From Panacagrimonas sp. (GTDB lineage: Bacteria; Pseudomonadota; Gammaproteobacteria; Nevskiales; Nevskiaceae), in the NCBI RefSeq assembly GCF_020697055.1, contig NZ_JAJFBP010000021.1:1-64000 (forward strand): a stretch of DNA of 64,000 bases, written 5' to 3'. This document shows, in pieces, positions 24,940 to 34,887 of this stretch (position 1 is the first letter of the stretch; each line of letters begins with the position of its first letter). The translations under genes were made by a program, and so were the position numbers. Below the pieces are notes generated by a model, which worked only from the letters and a program-made list of their open reading frames with translations, was not told the origin of the DNA and ran no database searches.

Positions 24940-26958
24940 ATGCGATTGCCGAAAACCCCGGCGCCGTGGCGCCCGGAAACGCGATGGCTCGAGCAGCTGT
25001 TCGAGAAGGTGCCCAGCTTCATGGCGGTGCTCGAAGGCCCCGAGCACGTGTTCGTGATGGCCAACGAAAGCTACCGCCAGACCTTCGGTGGCCGGGAGCT
25101 GATCGGGCGCTCCGTGCGCGACGCGTTCCCCGAACTGCAAGGCCAGGTCTTTTTCGATCTGATGGACCAGGCCTATACGACGGCCCGTCGGGTGACGCTG
25201 CGCGGATCGCGCGCGCTCGTGCGCAATCCCGAGGGCGAAGAAGAAGAGCGTTACTTCGATCTGGTGTTCCAGCCGATCGTGGCGGAGGACGGCCGGGTCT
25301 CCGGTCTGTTCCTGCAGGGCGTCGACGTGACGCCGTACAAGCAGTCGGAGCGGCGTGATCTGCTGCTGGTTCGCATCGACGACGCGGCGCGCTCGCTGTC
25401 GGACGCCGAGCAGATCGCGTCCACCATGATGCAGCTGCTATGCGAAGACCTGGGTGCGCACCGCGCCGCGTATTTCGATGTCGACCCCGAAGGTCGCGTC
25501 GGAACGGCGATGAGCGACTACGTCCAGGGCATGCGCACGATGGTCGGCGGTACCTACCCGCTCGAGGACTACGGCGCCGCGCTGGCCGCGGCGATGCGCG
25601 CCGATCGCCCATACATCGTGGAGAACGTGGCCGACGCCACGCTCACCGGGCCGGAGCGCGAGCGCTACGCCGCGCTGGAGATCGGCGCCACGATCGTGTT
25701 CCCGCTGCACAAGGACGGCGAGCTGATCGCGGTGATGGCGGTCTACCAGCGCGAACCGCGGCGCTGGCGCCCGCACGAAGTGGAACTGGTGCGCCTCGTC
25801 GTCAGCCGCTGCTGGGAGGCCGTGAGTCGGGCACGCGCGTTCCGGGCGTTGCGCAAGGCCGATCAGCGCAAGGACGAATTCATCGCCACGCTCGCGCACG
25901 AACTGCGCAATCCGCTGGCCCCGCTGCGCACCGGGCTTGACTACTTGTCGCGCACCACCGCCCCGATTCCGGCCGGCAGCCCGCTTCCGATGATGGCGCG
26001 GCAGGTCGATCACCTCGTGCGCCTGGTCGACGACCTGCTCGACGTGGCCCGCATCACGCGCGGCAAGATCGAGATCGAGCGCGAGCGTGTGCGCCTGGCT
26101 GAAGCCGTCGCCCACGCCGTCGAGACCTCGCGCGTGGAGATCGACTCGCGCCGGCATCAGCTGACGGTGAGCGCACCTGCCGGGCCCGTGACCGTCGTCG
26201 GCGACCGCGTGCGCCTGACGCAGATCTTCGCCAATCTCATCCACAACGCGGCGAAGTACACGCCACACGAAGGCCGCATCGAGATTTCGATCGCGGTCGA
26301 AGGTGATCAGGCCGTGGTGCGGGTCCGCGACAACGGCATCGGCATCGAGCCCGACCTGCAGGCGGAGATCTTCGAGATCTTCGCGCAGGGCCGTCGCTTC
26401 GGACCCGTGACCGGCAGCGGGCTGGGCATCGGCCTGTCGCTGGTGCAGAAGCTGGTCGCGCTGCACGGCGGCACCGTGCGCGTGTCCAGCCGGGGCCGTT
26501 CTCAGGGCGCCACGTTCGAGGTGCACCTGCCCTCGGCGGCGACGGTCGCCGCTGCCGTCGAGTCTCGCGCCGGGCCGACACCATCCACCCCGACGGGGCT
26601 CCGCGTCCTGGTGGTCGACGACAACCGCGACGCGGCCGACGCGCTGAGCATGATGCTGTCCCTGGCCGGCATCGACGTGCGCGTCGCCTACGACGCCACC
26701 GGCGCGCTGGCCCTGCTTGAACCCTTCGATCCGGACGTGGGACTGCTCGACATCGGCCTGCCGGATCTGGACGGCTACGAACTCGCCGTCCGTATCCGCG
26801 CGGCGCGTCCACACCGCCCGCCGATGCTGGTGGCGCTCACGGGTTGGGGCCAGAGCCAGGACCGCGAACGATCCGCGCGGGCCGGGTTCGATCTGCATCT
26901 GGTCAAACCGGTGACCGAGAAGGACCTGCTGGCGGTGCTATCTTCCGCGCGCCGCTGA
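24940..26958 (+). CDS. Hybrid sensor histidine kinase (PAS-GAF-HisKA-HATPase-REC)
   Basis: 672 residues. A PAS domain (about 18-135, similar in wording to a PAS domain of the kinase at 19034-21514: FEKVPSFMAVLEGPEHVFVM) is followed by a GAF domain (about 145-295). The HisKA box has its His in IATLAHELRNPLAPLRTGL. A HATPase domain (DNGIGIEPDL, GSGLGIGLSL) and C-terminal receiver (VLVVDDNRDAADAL; Asp in GLLDIGLPDLDG) follow. No membrane segments are seen. It is divergent from the ATP-grasp operon. As in the other kinase, the phosphotransfer output protein is not encoded nearby. Confidence 0.92.
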   Translation: MRLPKTPAPWRPETRWLEQLFEKVPSFMAVLEGPEHVFVMANESYRQTFGGRELIGRSVRDAFPELQGQVFFDLMDQAYTTARRVTLRGSRALVRNPEGEEEERYFDLVFQPIVAEDGRVSGLFLQGVDVTPYKQSERRDLLLVRIDDAARSLSDAEQIASTMMQLLCEDLGAHRAAYFDVDPEGRVGTAMSDYVQGMRTMVGGTYPLEDYGAALAAAMRADRPYIVENVADATLTGPERERYAALEIGATIVFPLHKDGELIAVMAVYQREPRRWRPHEVELVRLVVSRCWEAVSRARAFRALRKADQRKDEFIATLAHELRNPLAPLRTGLDYLSRTTAPIPAGSPLPMMARQVDHLVRLVDDLLDVARITRGKIEIERERVRLAEAVAHAVETSRVEIDSRRHQLTVSAPAGPVTVVGDRVRLTQIFANLIHNAAKYTPHEGRIEISIAVEGDQAVVRVRDNGIGIEPDLQAEIFEIFAQGRRFGPVTGSGLGIGLSLVQKLVALHGGTVRVSSRGRSQGATFEVHLPSAATVAAAVESRAGPTPSTPTGLRVLVVDDNRDAADALSMMLSLAGIDVRVAYDATGALALLEPFDPDVGLLDIGLPDLDGYELAVRIRAARPHRPPMLVALTGWGQSQDRERSARAGFDLHLVKPVTEKDLLAVLSSARR

Positions 26959-27128
26959 GCGGTCGACGCGAGCGCTTTTCCGCGTCGGGCGTGGGTCACG
27001 CGCTCGCGGCGCATCGTCGGGCAGATGTCGACGCTTCTGTCCGACGAGCAGTCCGACCTGCTACCGGCGCTCGGATGTGCGGCAGTGACGCCAGCACGAC
27101 GGTCCAGGTCCGCGCAGATTCCGCGTGA

Positions 27129-28409
27129 TCAGGCTGGCACCCGGACTTGTGCTCCCAACGGCGCCAAGGCGGCCGTCTGCCGATCCTCCGTTTCCCGGTA
27201 GATCCGGTATGCCTCGAGCGCTGTCATGTCCCGCTTGGGCTCGAGCCCATCGCCGAGTCTCCAGATCTGCACGAAGAACCACACGAGGTTGGTCCACATC
27301 TCCAACGCCTTGGCCTCGGCGGGTGTTGCGCCCGTCGCGATGACCAGTGGATCGACCGGCAGTGCGCCCTCGTAACTGACCGCGCCCTCGGCCTCGCCGG
27401 ACAAAAGACGCTTGCAGATGTCGGTGTCGACGCACATCGGACGACCGAGCCCGATCACGTCCATGCCGCCGGTGCGCAGCGCCTCTTCCATGCCCGCGCG
27501 CGTACGCATGCCTCCCGTGATCATCAACGGCATCGTTGCAACGGCCTGCATCCGCTTGGCGTAGTCGAGAAAATAGCCCTCGCGGCGCTTGGTGCTGGGC
27601 TTGACGTCCTCCAGCCACGGCAATTCCTCGTAGTTGCCGCCGGTGATCTCGAGAAGGTCGATCTTTTCCTGCCCAAGCCAGCGCACGACCTCCACGCTTT
27701 CCTCGTTGGTGAAGCCGCCCTTCTGGAAGTCGGATGAATTGAGCTTCACGCTGACGGGAAAATCCGGCCCCACGGCCTTGCGTACCGCGCGCACCGTTTC
27801 CAGCAGCGCGCGCGCGCGGTTGGCCAGGCTTCCGCCCCACGCATCGGTCCGCGTGTTGGAAAGACCGCTGAGAAACGACGACAGCAGGTAACCGTGCGCG
27901 CTGTGGATCTGCACGCCGGTGAAGCCGCACTCGCGTGCCGTGGTCGCGACGAACGCGAAGCGGCGAATGATCTCGAGGATCTCTTCTTCGGTCAGCTCGC
28001 GCGTCACGAACGGGGGACGGCCGGGAACCTTGAGCGGGATCGCCGACGGCCCTGGAAACGTGCCGTCGCGCGTCACCGCACCCTGGCGCCCCGGATGATT
28101 GATCTGCATCCAGAAGTGATTGCCGGCGCTGGTTCCGGCCTTGGCGTAGGCCTTGATCCATTCGAGGCCGCCATTACCGTCGATGGCGACGTTGCCCGGT
28201 CGCTCGAGATAGCGCCGGTCGATGTGAACGTTGCCGGAAACCAGCAGGCCGGCACCACCTTCCGACCAGCGCCGGTAAAGGCGCACCAGCCGCTCGTTGG
28301 CGCGGTTGTGTTCGTCGGCCAAGCCCTCGGTCAGTGGTGCCTTTCCGAAGCGGTTGGACAGAGTGGCTCCGCAGGGGAGTTTGAGGGGCTGGCTCAGCGG
28401 ATCAGTCAC
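27129..28409 (-). CDS. NADH:flavin oxidoreductase, Old Yellow Enzyme family
   Basis: About 426 residues from a GTG start (VTDPLSQPLKLPCGATLSNR); the frame extends upstream without similarity. FMN/substrate motifs of the OYE family are present: WMQINHPGRQG and VQIHSAHGYLLSSFLS (catalytic HxAHGYLL), with GGSLANRARALLE. These enzymes reduce activated C=C bonds with NAD(P)H. It is the last gene of the minus-strand catabolic region, 53 nt after an alpha/beta hydrolase gene, and could reduce a ring-cleavage-derived enone or dienoate (inference). Confidence 0.88.
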   Translation of the reverse strand: MTDPLSQPLKLPCGATLSNRFGKAPLTEGLADEHNRANERLVRLYRRWSEGGAGLLVSGNVHIDRRYLERPGNVAIDGNGGLEWIKAYAKAGTSAGNHFWMQINHPGRQGAVTRDGTFPGPSAIPLKVPGRPPFVTRELTEEEILEIIRRFAFVATTARECGFTGVQIHSAHGYLLSSFLSGLSNTRTDAWGGSLANRARALLETVRAVRKAVGPDFPVSVKLNSSDFQKGGFTNEESVEVVRWLGQEKIDLLEITGGNYEELPWLEDVKPSTKRREGYFLDYAKRMQAVATMPLMITGGMRTRAGMEEALRTGGMDVIGLGRPMCVDTDICKRLLSGEAEGAVSYEGALPVDPLVIATGATPAEAKALEMWTNLVWFFVQIWRLGDGLEPKRDMTALEAYRIYRETEDRQTAALAPLGAQVRVPA

Positions 28410-28462
28410 AGGATGCGTCTCGGTCGTTGGCGGATGTCGCGGGCGGGATGCAATCGTCCGAT

Positions 28463-29329
28463 CTAGATCGAGCGCTGCTCGATCTGCCTGAGGACCGGAT
28501 CCAAGGCCTTTCGAAACGCCGCCGGGTTCTCCGACATCGGGAAGTGGCCCAGATCCGGCGAGCGAACCACGGTGATGCCCTTGATCGCCTTCTGGATGCG
28601 GTCGGTGTGTTCCTTGAAACAGCTCCAATCCCAATCGCCGGCGATCAGGTACATCTTCTCGGCGATGCGGCTGAGCTTCGGCCCATACTCTCGACTGTCG
28701 TGATCCACGCTGGCGAAGTGGAAATCGCCCGGTAGAACGCCCGGGCCGCAGCGGGCATAGATCCATTCGATCTCGTAGCGCCGCGCTTCCGGCGCCGAGG
28801 CCGGGATGAGGCTCGCGATCAGCGGCCGGATCAGCGTGTTCGCATTCACCTCAGGGTGAACGAACCATTTGGAGAGGCCATCCCACGCCTTTTCCTGATC
28901 GCGGCCCTGCAACGAGATGAACGCGGAGAACCGCTCGGGGTGATCGTGCGCGATGTCGAACATCACGTAGCCTCCCATCGAGCATCCCATCAGGATGGGC
29001 TTGTCCAGGCCCATCGCCTCGCAGAACGCCACGACGAACGCAACGTAGAAGCGCCGCGAAAGCTTGTACTCCTCTTTCCACCAGCCATCCGGCGGCAGCG
29101 ACCGCCCATGCCAGGGCATGTCGAACGCGATCACGCGGAAGCGTTCGGCAATCTCCGGGTCCGCCAGCAGGTGTCGGAATTCGATGCTGTCCGCACCAGC
29201 GGTGTGCAGGCACACGATCGGCCTGCCCTTGGGATTCGCGTTCTCTTCGAAATAGGTCCGGTAGTCGCGCCCGTCGAGCTCGACATGGATGTATCGACCG
29301 ACGATGGACTCGATATTGGAATCGACCAT
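28463..29329 (-). CDS. Alpha/beta-fold hydrolase
   Basis: 288 residues starting MVDSNIESIVGRYIHVELDG. The oxyanion region VCLHTAGADSIEF, nucleophile elbow MGCSMGGYVMFD (Ser), acid segment LIAGDWDWSCFKEH and catalytic His in SPDLGHFPMSENP make a complete triad. It resembles carboxylesterase or C-C hydrolase-type enzymes but lacks the GNSMGG elbow of the BphD-like protein in this window. It begins 3 nt after the SCP2-like gene and shares that transcript. Confidence 0.85.
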   Translation of the reverse strand: MVDSNIESIVGRYIHVELDGRDYRTYFEENANPKGRPIVCLHTAGADSIEFRHLLADPEIAERFRVIAFDMPWHGRSLPPDGWWKEEYKLSRRFYVAFVVAFCEAMGLDKPILMGCSMGGYVMFDIAHDHPERFSAFISLQGRDQEKAWDGLSKWFVHPEVNANTLIRPLIASLIPASAPEARRYEIEWIYARCGPGVLPGDFHFASVDHDSREYGPKLSRIAEKMYLIAGDWDWSCFKEHTDRIQKAIKGITVVRSPDLGHFPMSENPAAFRKALDPVLRQIEQRSI

Positions 29330-29332
29330 GGT

Positions 29333-29734
29333 TTATCCCTCGATGTGGCGAAGCTGAGACAGCACGGCGCAGACCGCGGCCAGGTTCGCGTAGAGCTTCT
29401 GGTAGTTGCCCTCGAAGCGCAGGTGCGTCGGCGTAGCGGTTCCCACCGCCATCAACCCCTGTGTGGCCATTCCGATCGGATGGTTCGTCAGGGGCGTGGC
29501 GGCCTCGCGCAGGAGCCGGAAGGCCTCGGCCGATCCCCGCACGCTGAAGTCCCAGGGTTCATCCGTGGTCGGAGACGCGATGAACTTCACGTCGCCTTCG
29601 CGCGCCTTCACCAGCAGCGTGTGCGGACCGAACTCCAGCAACGACGAAAACGTCGCATGCCGCGTGGCCAATCGGGTTTCGGGATCCTCGTGCACCGCAC
29701 GGGTCAAATTGCCAATCAACGCGTCGCTGAACAT
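29333..29734 (-). CDS. Small SCP2-like protein (uncertain)
   Basis: 133 residues from MFSDALIGNLTRAVHEDPET. This ATG is preceded by GGAGCG at 6-nt spacing, which decides the start over a longer frame. The layout (FGPHTLLVKAREGDVKFI, DFSVRGSAEAFRLL, THLRFEGNYQKLYANLAA) resembles sterol-carrier-protein-2-like domains, which bind hydrophobic ligands or act as auxiliary domains. The match is by pattern only. It is the first gene of a three-gene unit with a hydrolase and an OYE. It is divergent from a GntR regulator with a perfect palindrome between them. Confidence 0.55.
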   Translation of the reverse strand: MFSDALIGNLTRAVHEDPETRLATRHATFSSLLEFGPHTLLVKAREGDVKFIASPTTDEPWDFSVRGSAEAFRLLREAATPLTNHPIGMATQGLMAVGTATPTHLRFEGNYQKLYANLAAVCAVLSQLRHIEG

Positions 29735-29790
29735 TTTTCGCTCCAGTCGCTTCCACTGTTTCCTCGACGGCGGTTCGAGGGGAGGATGAT

Positions 29791-29809
29791 TTGTACTACT
29801 GTAGTACAA
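29791..29809. promoter_or_regulatory. Predicted GntR operator (perfect 19-bp palindrome)
   Basis: TTGTACTA-CTG-TAGTACAA: 8-nt arms that are exact reverse complements. It lies in the 168-bp region between the divergent SCP2-like gene and the FadR-type GntR gene. TTGT...ACAA half sites are common for FCD-type GntR proteins. The right arm runs into TACAAT, a plausible -10 box for the regulator gene, which would give autorepression. Confidence 0.72.
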
Positions 29810-29902
29810 TTCTGTCCACCCGCGATTGCCGCTTTCGACCAGATGCGACGGACGCGAAACGTCCTGTTCCCTCAAACTTGGCGCAATCGACCGGAGGTTG
29901 CG

Positions 29903-30658
29903 TTGAAGCGTCCATCATCAGTCGAAGTCGAAACCATCGAGCTGCCGCGCGCCTACCAAGCGGTCGCCAGCAGCATCAGCCGGAAGGTGATGAGCGGTGA
30001 GTGGGCGGTGGGCACACCGCTTCCCGGGGAATGGGCCTTGGCCGAGGCGTTCGGCGTGACCCGCTCGACGGTGCGCGAGGCGATTCGGGTCCTCGAGCAG
30101 GAAGGCCTTTTGGTGCGTCCGCGGGGGACGAAACAGCTGGTCGTCAACGCCCCCACCGGGGTGCATGTCTCCTCACGCATGACCGCGGCGATCATCCTTC
30201 AGCAGGTCACCTTCCTCGAGCTCTGGGAAACGATGATGGCGATCGAGCCGGCGGCAGCCGAGGCGGCCGCCCGCAATGCGACGCCCGATCAGCTCGCCTC
30301 TCTGGAGGAGAACCATCGGTTGACCGCGAAGGCTCTGCGCAATCCGTCGAGACTGCTGGAACTCGACCTGGCTTTCATGAACGGCATCGCCGCGGCCTCG
30401 GGAAACCGGGCACTCGTTCTATGCCGCTCGGCCATCAGCGACCTGCTGTACAGGGCTTTTCTTCCGGTCTTGCGCAGGGCCCCGGCAGGTGAGCGGCTCT
30501 TCGTCGCGCACCAGCACATTCTCGCTGCGCTGAATGAAAGAGACGCGGAAAAGGCCAGGCGATGGATGGAGCGACACTGTGTGGACTTCCGGCGTGGATA
30601 CGAGCGCGCGGGACTCGATATCAATCGTCCCGTTCCTCGTATCGAGCAGACGACATGA
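29903..30658 (+). CDS. GntR-family regulator, FadR/FCD subfamily
   Basis: 251 residues. The winged helix LAEAFGVTRSTVREAIRVLE and a C-terminal helical FCD domain with metal-ligand-type residues (ELDLAFMNGIAAASGN, VAHQHILAALNERDAE) are clear. No early ATG exists. A TTG at 29903-29905, preceded by GGAGG at 5-nt spacing, is the likely start (LKRPSSVEVETIELPRAYQAV). FCD regulators usually repress catabolic genes until an organic acid binds. It is divergent from the hydrolase/OYE unit and convergent with the bphB-like gene. Confidence 0.88.
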   Translation: MKRPSSVEVETIELPRAYQAVASSISRKVMSGEWAVGTPLPGEWALAEAFGVTRSTVREAIRVLEQEGLLVRPRGTKQLVVNAPTGVHVSSRMTAAIILQQVTFLELWETMMAIEPAAAEAAARNATPDQLASLEENHRLTAKALRNPSRLLELDLAFMNGIAAASGNRALVLCRSAISDLLYRAFLPVLRRAPAGERLFVAHQHILAALNERDAEKARRWMERHCVDFRRGYERAGLDINRPVPRIEQTT

Positions 30659-30824
30659 CCGCACATTGAGCGCGCTGGCATGGTCTGCGATCGAGGTCGC
30701 CTGGTGCCCAGGAGCGGCCGGTGGCGCTAGCTACTCCGTTTCAAGAGAGCTGACCGATCGTGTCGGGCGCATTGGCGGTTGGAACGATTCGACGTGACAT
30801 GGCTCCGGCAGCCATGCAGAAATA

Positions 30825-31640
30825 TCAAAGCGCGTCGCCTCCCCGGATGTTCATGATCCCGCGCACGCCCAATCCGCCATCGGTGTTGATGATGGCGCCC
30901 GTGATGGGCCCGGCATCCGTCGCCGATGCGAGCAGCACATAAGGCCCACAGTAATCCGCGGGCTTGGGCGCGATCTGTAGAGGCGTGACCTCGCGCAGCA
31001 TCGGCTCCAGCTCCTCTACGTCTGCGAGCGATTGTGCTCGTGTGCCGGTCGCACTCAGGCCGCTCAGGTTCGTCTTCATGCCGCCAGGCGCGACCCCATT
31101 CACCCGCACTTTGGGGGCCAGTTCGTGGGCGAGCTGTTTCACCACCCCCACCAACGCGTGCTTTGATGCGGTGTAGATTGGACCGCCGCCCCCCGGATAG
31201 AAACCGGCGTTCGAGATCGTGAAGATGATGCTGCCTCGCGCCTTCACCAGTTCCGCCAGCGCGGCGCGCGCGCCGAGCAGGCCGCCCTTGACGTTGACCG
31301 CGAACAACTCGTCGAACGCCGCGGCGAGCTCGTCGCCCTCGTACTGCGGCAGCGACTGGAAGAAATCGAAGATGCCGGCGTTGGCGATGAAGGTGTCGAG
31401 TCGTCCGAAGCGGGCAACCGTTCGCTCGACCGCCCGCGCGTTGTCGGCATAGAGCGTCACGTCGCCGACGATTGCCTCGACCTCCTTGCCGAAGTCGGCG
31501 CGCAACGTCGCCGCGCGTGCGGCACTGGATTCCAGCACCGCGACGCTCGCACCTTCGTTCAAGAAGCGTTCGACCAGTGCGCGGCCGAGGCCGGACCCGC
31601 CTCCGGTGATCAGCACCACCGCATTGTTCGGTCCGTTCAT
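30825..31640 (-). CDS. bphB: cis-2,3-dihydrodiol dehydrogenase, BphB-like short-chain dehydrogenase
   Basis: 271 residues starting MNGPNNAVVLITGGGSGLGR. The NAD motif TGGGSGLGR, the NAG motif, and the active-site Ser/Tyr/Lys (SNAGFYPGGGGPIYTASKHA) match the biphenyl/naphthalene dihydrodiol dehydrogenase branch, including the diagnostic FYPGGGG. The enzyme re-aromatises the cis-dihydrodiol from the dioxygenase to a catechol. It lies 35 nt after the bphD-like gene and ends the cluster on this strand before a convergent GntR gene. The upstream in-frame extension is not used. Confidence 0.9.
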   Translation of the reverse strand: MNGPNNAVVLITGGGSGLGRALVERFLNEGASVAVLESSAARAATLRADFGKEVEAIVGDVTLYADNARAVERTVARFGRLDTFIANAGIFDFFQSLPQYEGDELAAAFDELFAVNVKGGLLGARAALAELVKARGSIIFTISNAGFYPGGGGPIYTASKHALVGVVKQLAHELAPKVRVNGVAPGGMKTNLSGLSATGTRAQSLADVEELEPMLREVTPLQIAPKPADYCGPYVLLASATDAGPITGAIINTDGGLGVRGIMNIRGGDAL

Positions 31641-31675
31641 GATCGGCTCCGGGTCAAGAACGGGAACATCGCGTG

Positions 31676-32852
<1,177 letters not shown>

Positions 32853-32853
<1 letters not shown>

Positions 32854-33377
32854 CAGAAAAAGATGCTCAGGTTGTTGGCGAGCAGCGTGCCCTGATCGAG
32901 CGTCAGATCGCGCCGCGCGATCGTCCAGCGAGACCCGTTGGCATGTGGACGGAGGCGATCCACGCGACAGCCGACGAACAGGTCCACCTGACGTTCCAGT
33001 CGCGAGCGGTACAGCAGGAAGTTGCAGGCCACGTCCCACTCGGTGGCGACGTCCGCTGCCGTCAGCATCACGTTGCTGATCATGCGACGCGTGCGCGAAG
33101 GCGGCATCTCGGCCCAGCCCTTGCCGGTTTCGAGGCGCTTGACGCGCTGAGTGAGCGTGCGCAGATCGTCGTGGAAGTAGTACGCCTGCGGCCCCGGCGG
33201 CGGCGGCGCACCAACGGCCTGCTCGTGGTAATTCGTCGTCACCGGCATGCGGTACACGAGGTCTTCGGCGAACAGCGACAGCCAGTCCCGATATGCATGA
33301 CGGTCCAACAAAGCGGCCTCCGTGAAAAGAAAGCGTTCGATCTCGAACTGCAGCTCGGGTGTAACGCGCGGCGTCAC
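32853..33377 (-). CDS. bphA2: Ring-hydroxylating dioxygenase small (beta) subunit
   Basis: 174 residues from a GTG start (VTPRVTPELQFEIERFLFTE). The start overlaps the large-subunit stop (GTGA), implying translational coupling. The SnoaL/NTF2-like beta-subunit fold is seen in EAALLDRHAYRDWLSLFAED, YRMPVTTNYHE and TRRMISNVMLT. It gives structural support to an alpha3beta3 oxygenase. Length is slightly below the family's usual 180-190 residues. Confidence 0.92.
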
Positions 33378-34717
33378 GATACGTCCTCGTGAGGACGTGC
33401 CAGCTGTGCGTGCGACTCGCCGGCCATCATCCGCGCCCAGCGCGTATACAGCCCGCGAGCCGCGGCCTCGGAAAACACGTAGCTGAGCGGCCCCGGAAAG
33501 CGCTCGTCCGACTTGTCGTTGCCCCGACCCATCTGCAGGTTGAAGGGCTGACGTCTTGCGCGGGCACCGCGCAGCACGCGCTGCACCTCGATCCAGTTCT
33601 CGCCGTCGTCCTGCTCGAACAATCCCGCGGGGCTGAAGCTGCGGGTGATGCCCTGTCCCCAGCAGTCCTTCACGTCCTGTGGAGCGTCCCCGTCCACGAT
33701 CGCCAGCGCCCAGACCTCGATCTCGTTCGGCCCGCGCGGATGCCACACGCGCAGCGTGTTGATGCCGGGCAGGAACGAGCAGGTCGGGAAGATGGTCATG
33801 TGCGCGCCGTTGACCGCCGTCGTCCGCGCGTGGCCAAGGCGCGCCGCGACCCGAGCGCGCGATTCCATCAGGTACTCCGCCACCGACGGACCGACGACCG
33901 CCGCGAGCAGCTGCCCTTGGTCGTCGGGTGTGTGGAATCCGGTGCCGTGCCCTGCGTTGGGCGAACGCCACTGCAAGCCTTCGGTCGGCCACTGCGCCGC
34001 CTCGGGCGGAACGCCGTCCGGCAGCACCGCCATGATCGCGGACATGTGCGACAGCGGCGCGTGATACATGTCGCTGCAGAACTGTTCCGCGGCGAACTTC
34101 CAATTGCAGGGAATCACCCACTTGTGGACACCGCCCCAGACCTCGGTGCCGGCATCACTGCGGTCGAACATCACGTCGATGTAGAACTTCGCGTCGCCCA
34201 GGGTCGCGTCGAGGTCCGGAGCTCCTTCGTCCCAGCAGCCGAAGATCAGGCCCTTGTACTCGGCGATGCGCGGCACTCTCACCGCGCCCCATTGCGCCTT
34301 GTCGAGCTTGCTGCAGTAGCCGTTCTTCTCCATCGGCACGTTCACCAGCCTGCCGGCGGAGTCGTAGCTCCAGCCGTGATAGGAGCAGGTAAAGAACCTG
34401 GCGTTGCCGTGGTCCAGGCGTGACAGGCGCATGCCGCGATGCCGGCACTGGTTGAGGAACGCAGCCACGCTACCGTCCTTCTGCCGAGACACGATGACGG
34501 GATCCTCGCCCATGTATGTGGTGAAGAAGTCGCCCGCCTTCGGAATCTGGCTGCGGTGCGCAAGGAACAGCCAGCTCCGGGCGAAGACCTGCTCCAGCTC
34601 GATGCGGTAGAGCTCCTCGTCGCAATAGATGCGCGGATCCAGCGTGCCGGTCTCCACATCGACCAGCGCACGGATGTCGTGTGGTGTCCAGCCGGACACA
34701 GGAGTGTTGGCGGCCAA
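33374..34717 (-). CDS. bphA1: Ring-hydroxylating dioxygenase large (alpha) subunit, biphenyl-type
   Basis: 447 residues from a TTG start (LAANTPVSGWTPHDIRALVD) with AGGAGAG 8 nt upstream. Rieske ligands are CRHRG and CSYHGW. The mononuclear-iron region SDMYHAPLSH supplies the two His ligands. Overall order resembles BphA1/NahAc-type group III/IV oxygenases, and the beta subunit and Rieske ferredoxin follow directly. It should cis-dihydroxylate an aromatic ring. Substrate identity (biphenyl, PAH, diterpenoid or other) cannot be decided by reading. Confidence 0.92.
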   Translation of the reverse strand: MAANTPVSGWTPHDIRALVDVETGTLDPRIYCDEELYRIELEQVFARSWLFLAHRSQIPKAGDFFTTYMGEDPVIVSRQKDGSVAAFLNQCRHRGMRLSRLDHGNARFFTCSYHGWSYDSAGRLVNVPMEKNGYCSKLDKAQWGAVRVPRIAEYKGLIFGCWDEGAPDLDATLGDAKFYIDVMFDRSDAGTEVWGGVHKWVIPCNWKFAAEQFCSDMYHAPLSHMSAIMAVLPDGVPPEAAQWPTEGLQWRSPNAGHGTGFHTPDDQGQLLAAVVGPSVAEYLMESRARVAARLGHARTTAVNGAHMTIFPTCSFLPGINTLRVWHPRGPNEIEVWALAIVDGDAPQDVKDCWGQGITRSFSPAGLFEQDDGENWIEVQRVLRGARARRQPFNLQMGRGNDKSDERFPGPLSYVFSEAAARGLYTRWARMMAGESHAQLARPHEDVS

Positions 34718-34728
34718 GTTGCGCTCTC

Positions 34729-34857
34729 CTAAGCCTCGGCGCAGGTGTGAACCTGCATGCCGCGATGGAACTCCCCGGCCGGGCCACGCACTACGAGCGT
34801 TTCATCGCAAGAATCTGCCGCAAATCTGCACCGTACCTGCTGTCCGTCGTCGTCCAT
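34729..34857 (-). CDS. Small ORF (42 aa) between bphC-type and bphA1-type genes
   Basis: An ATG at 34855-34857, preceded by a strong GAGGAG ribosome binding site at 5-nt spacing, opens a 42-residue frame beginning MDDDGQQVRCRFAADSCDET and ending GMQVHTCAEA. It contains three Cys. The TAG stop lies within the ribosome binding site of the dioxygenase alpha-subunit gene, suggesting translational coupling. I recognise no family. It may be a genuine small protein or a leader that couples translation. Confidence 0.6.
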   Translation of the reverse strand: MDDDGQQVRCRFAADSCDETLVVRGPAGEFHRGMQVHTCAEA

Positions 34858-34887
34858 GGGTTCTCCTCTCGAGACCTCTTACATCGG

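Noticed and set aside
28856..29902. Long N-terminal extension of the GntR frame (about 350 codons)
   Set aside because: It runs antisense through the hydrolase and SCP2-like genes and past the palindrome. The TTG at 29903 with a GGAGG site starts directly before the DNA-binding domain.
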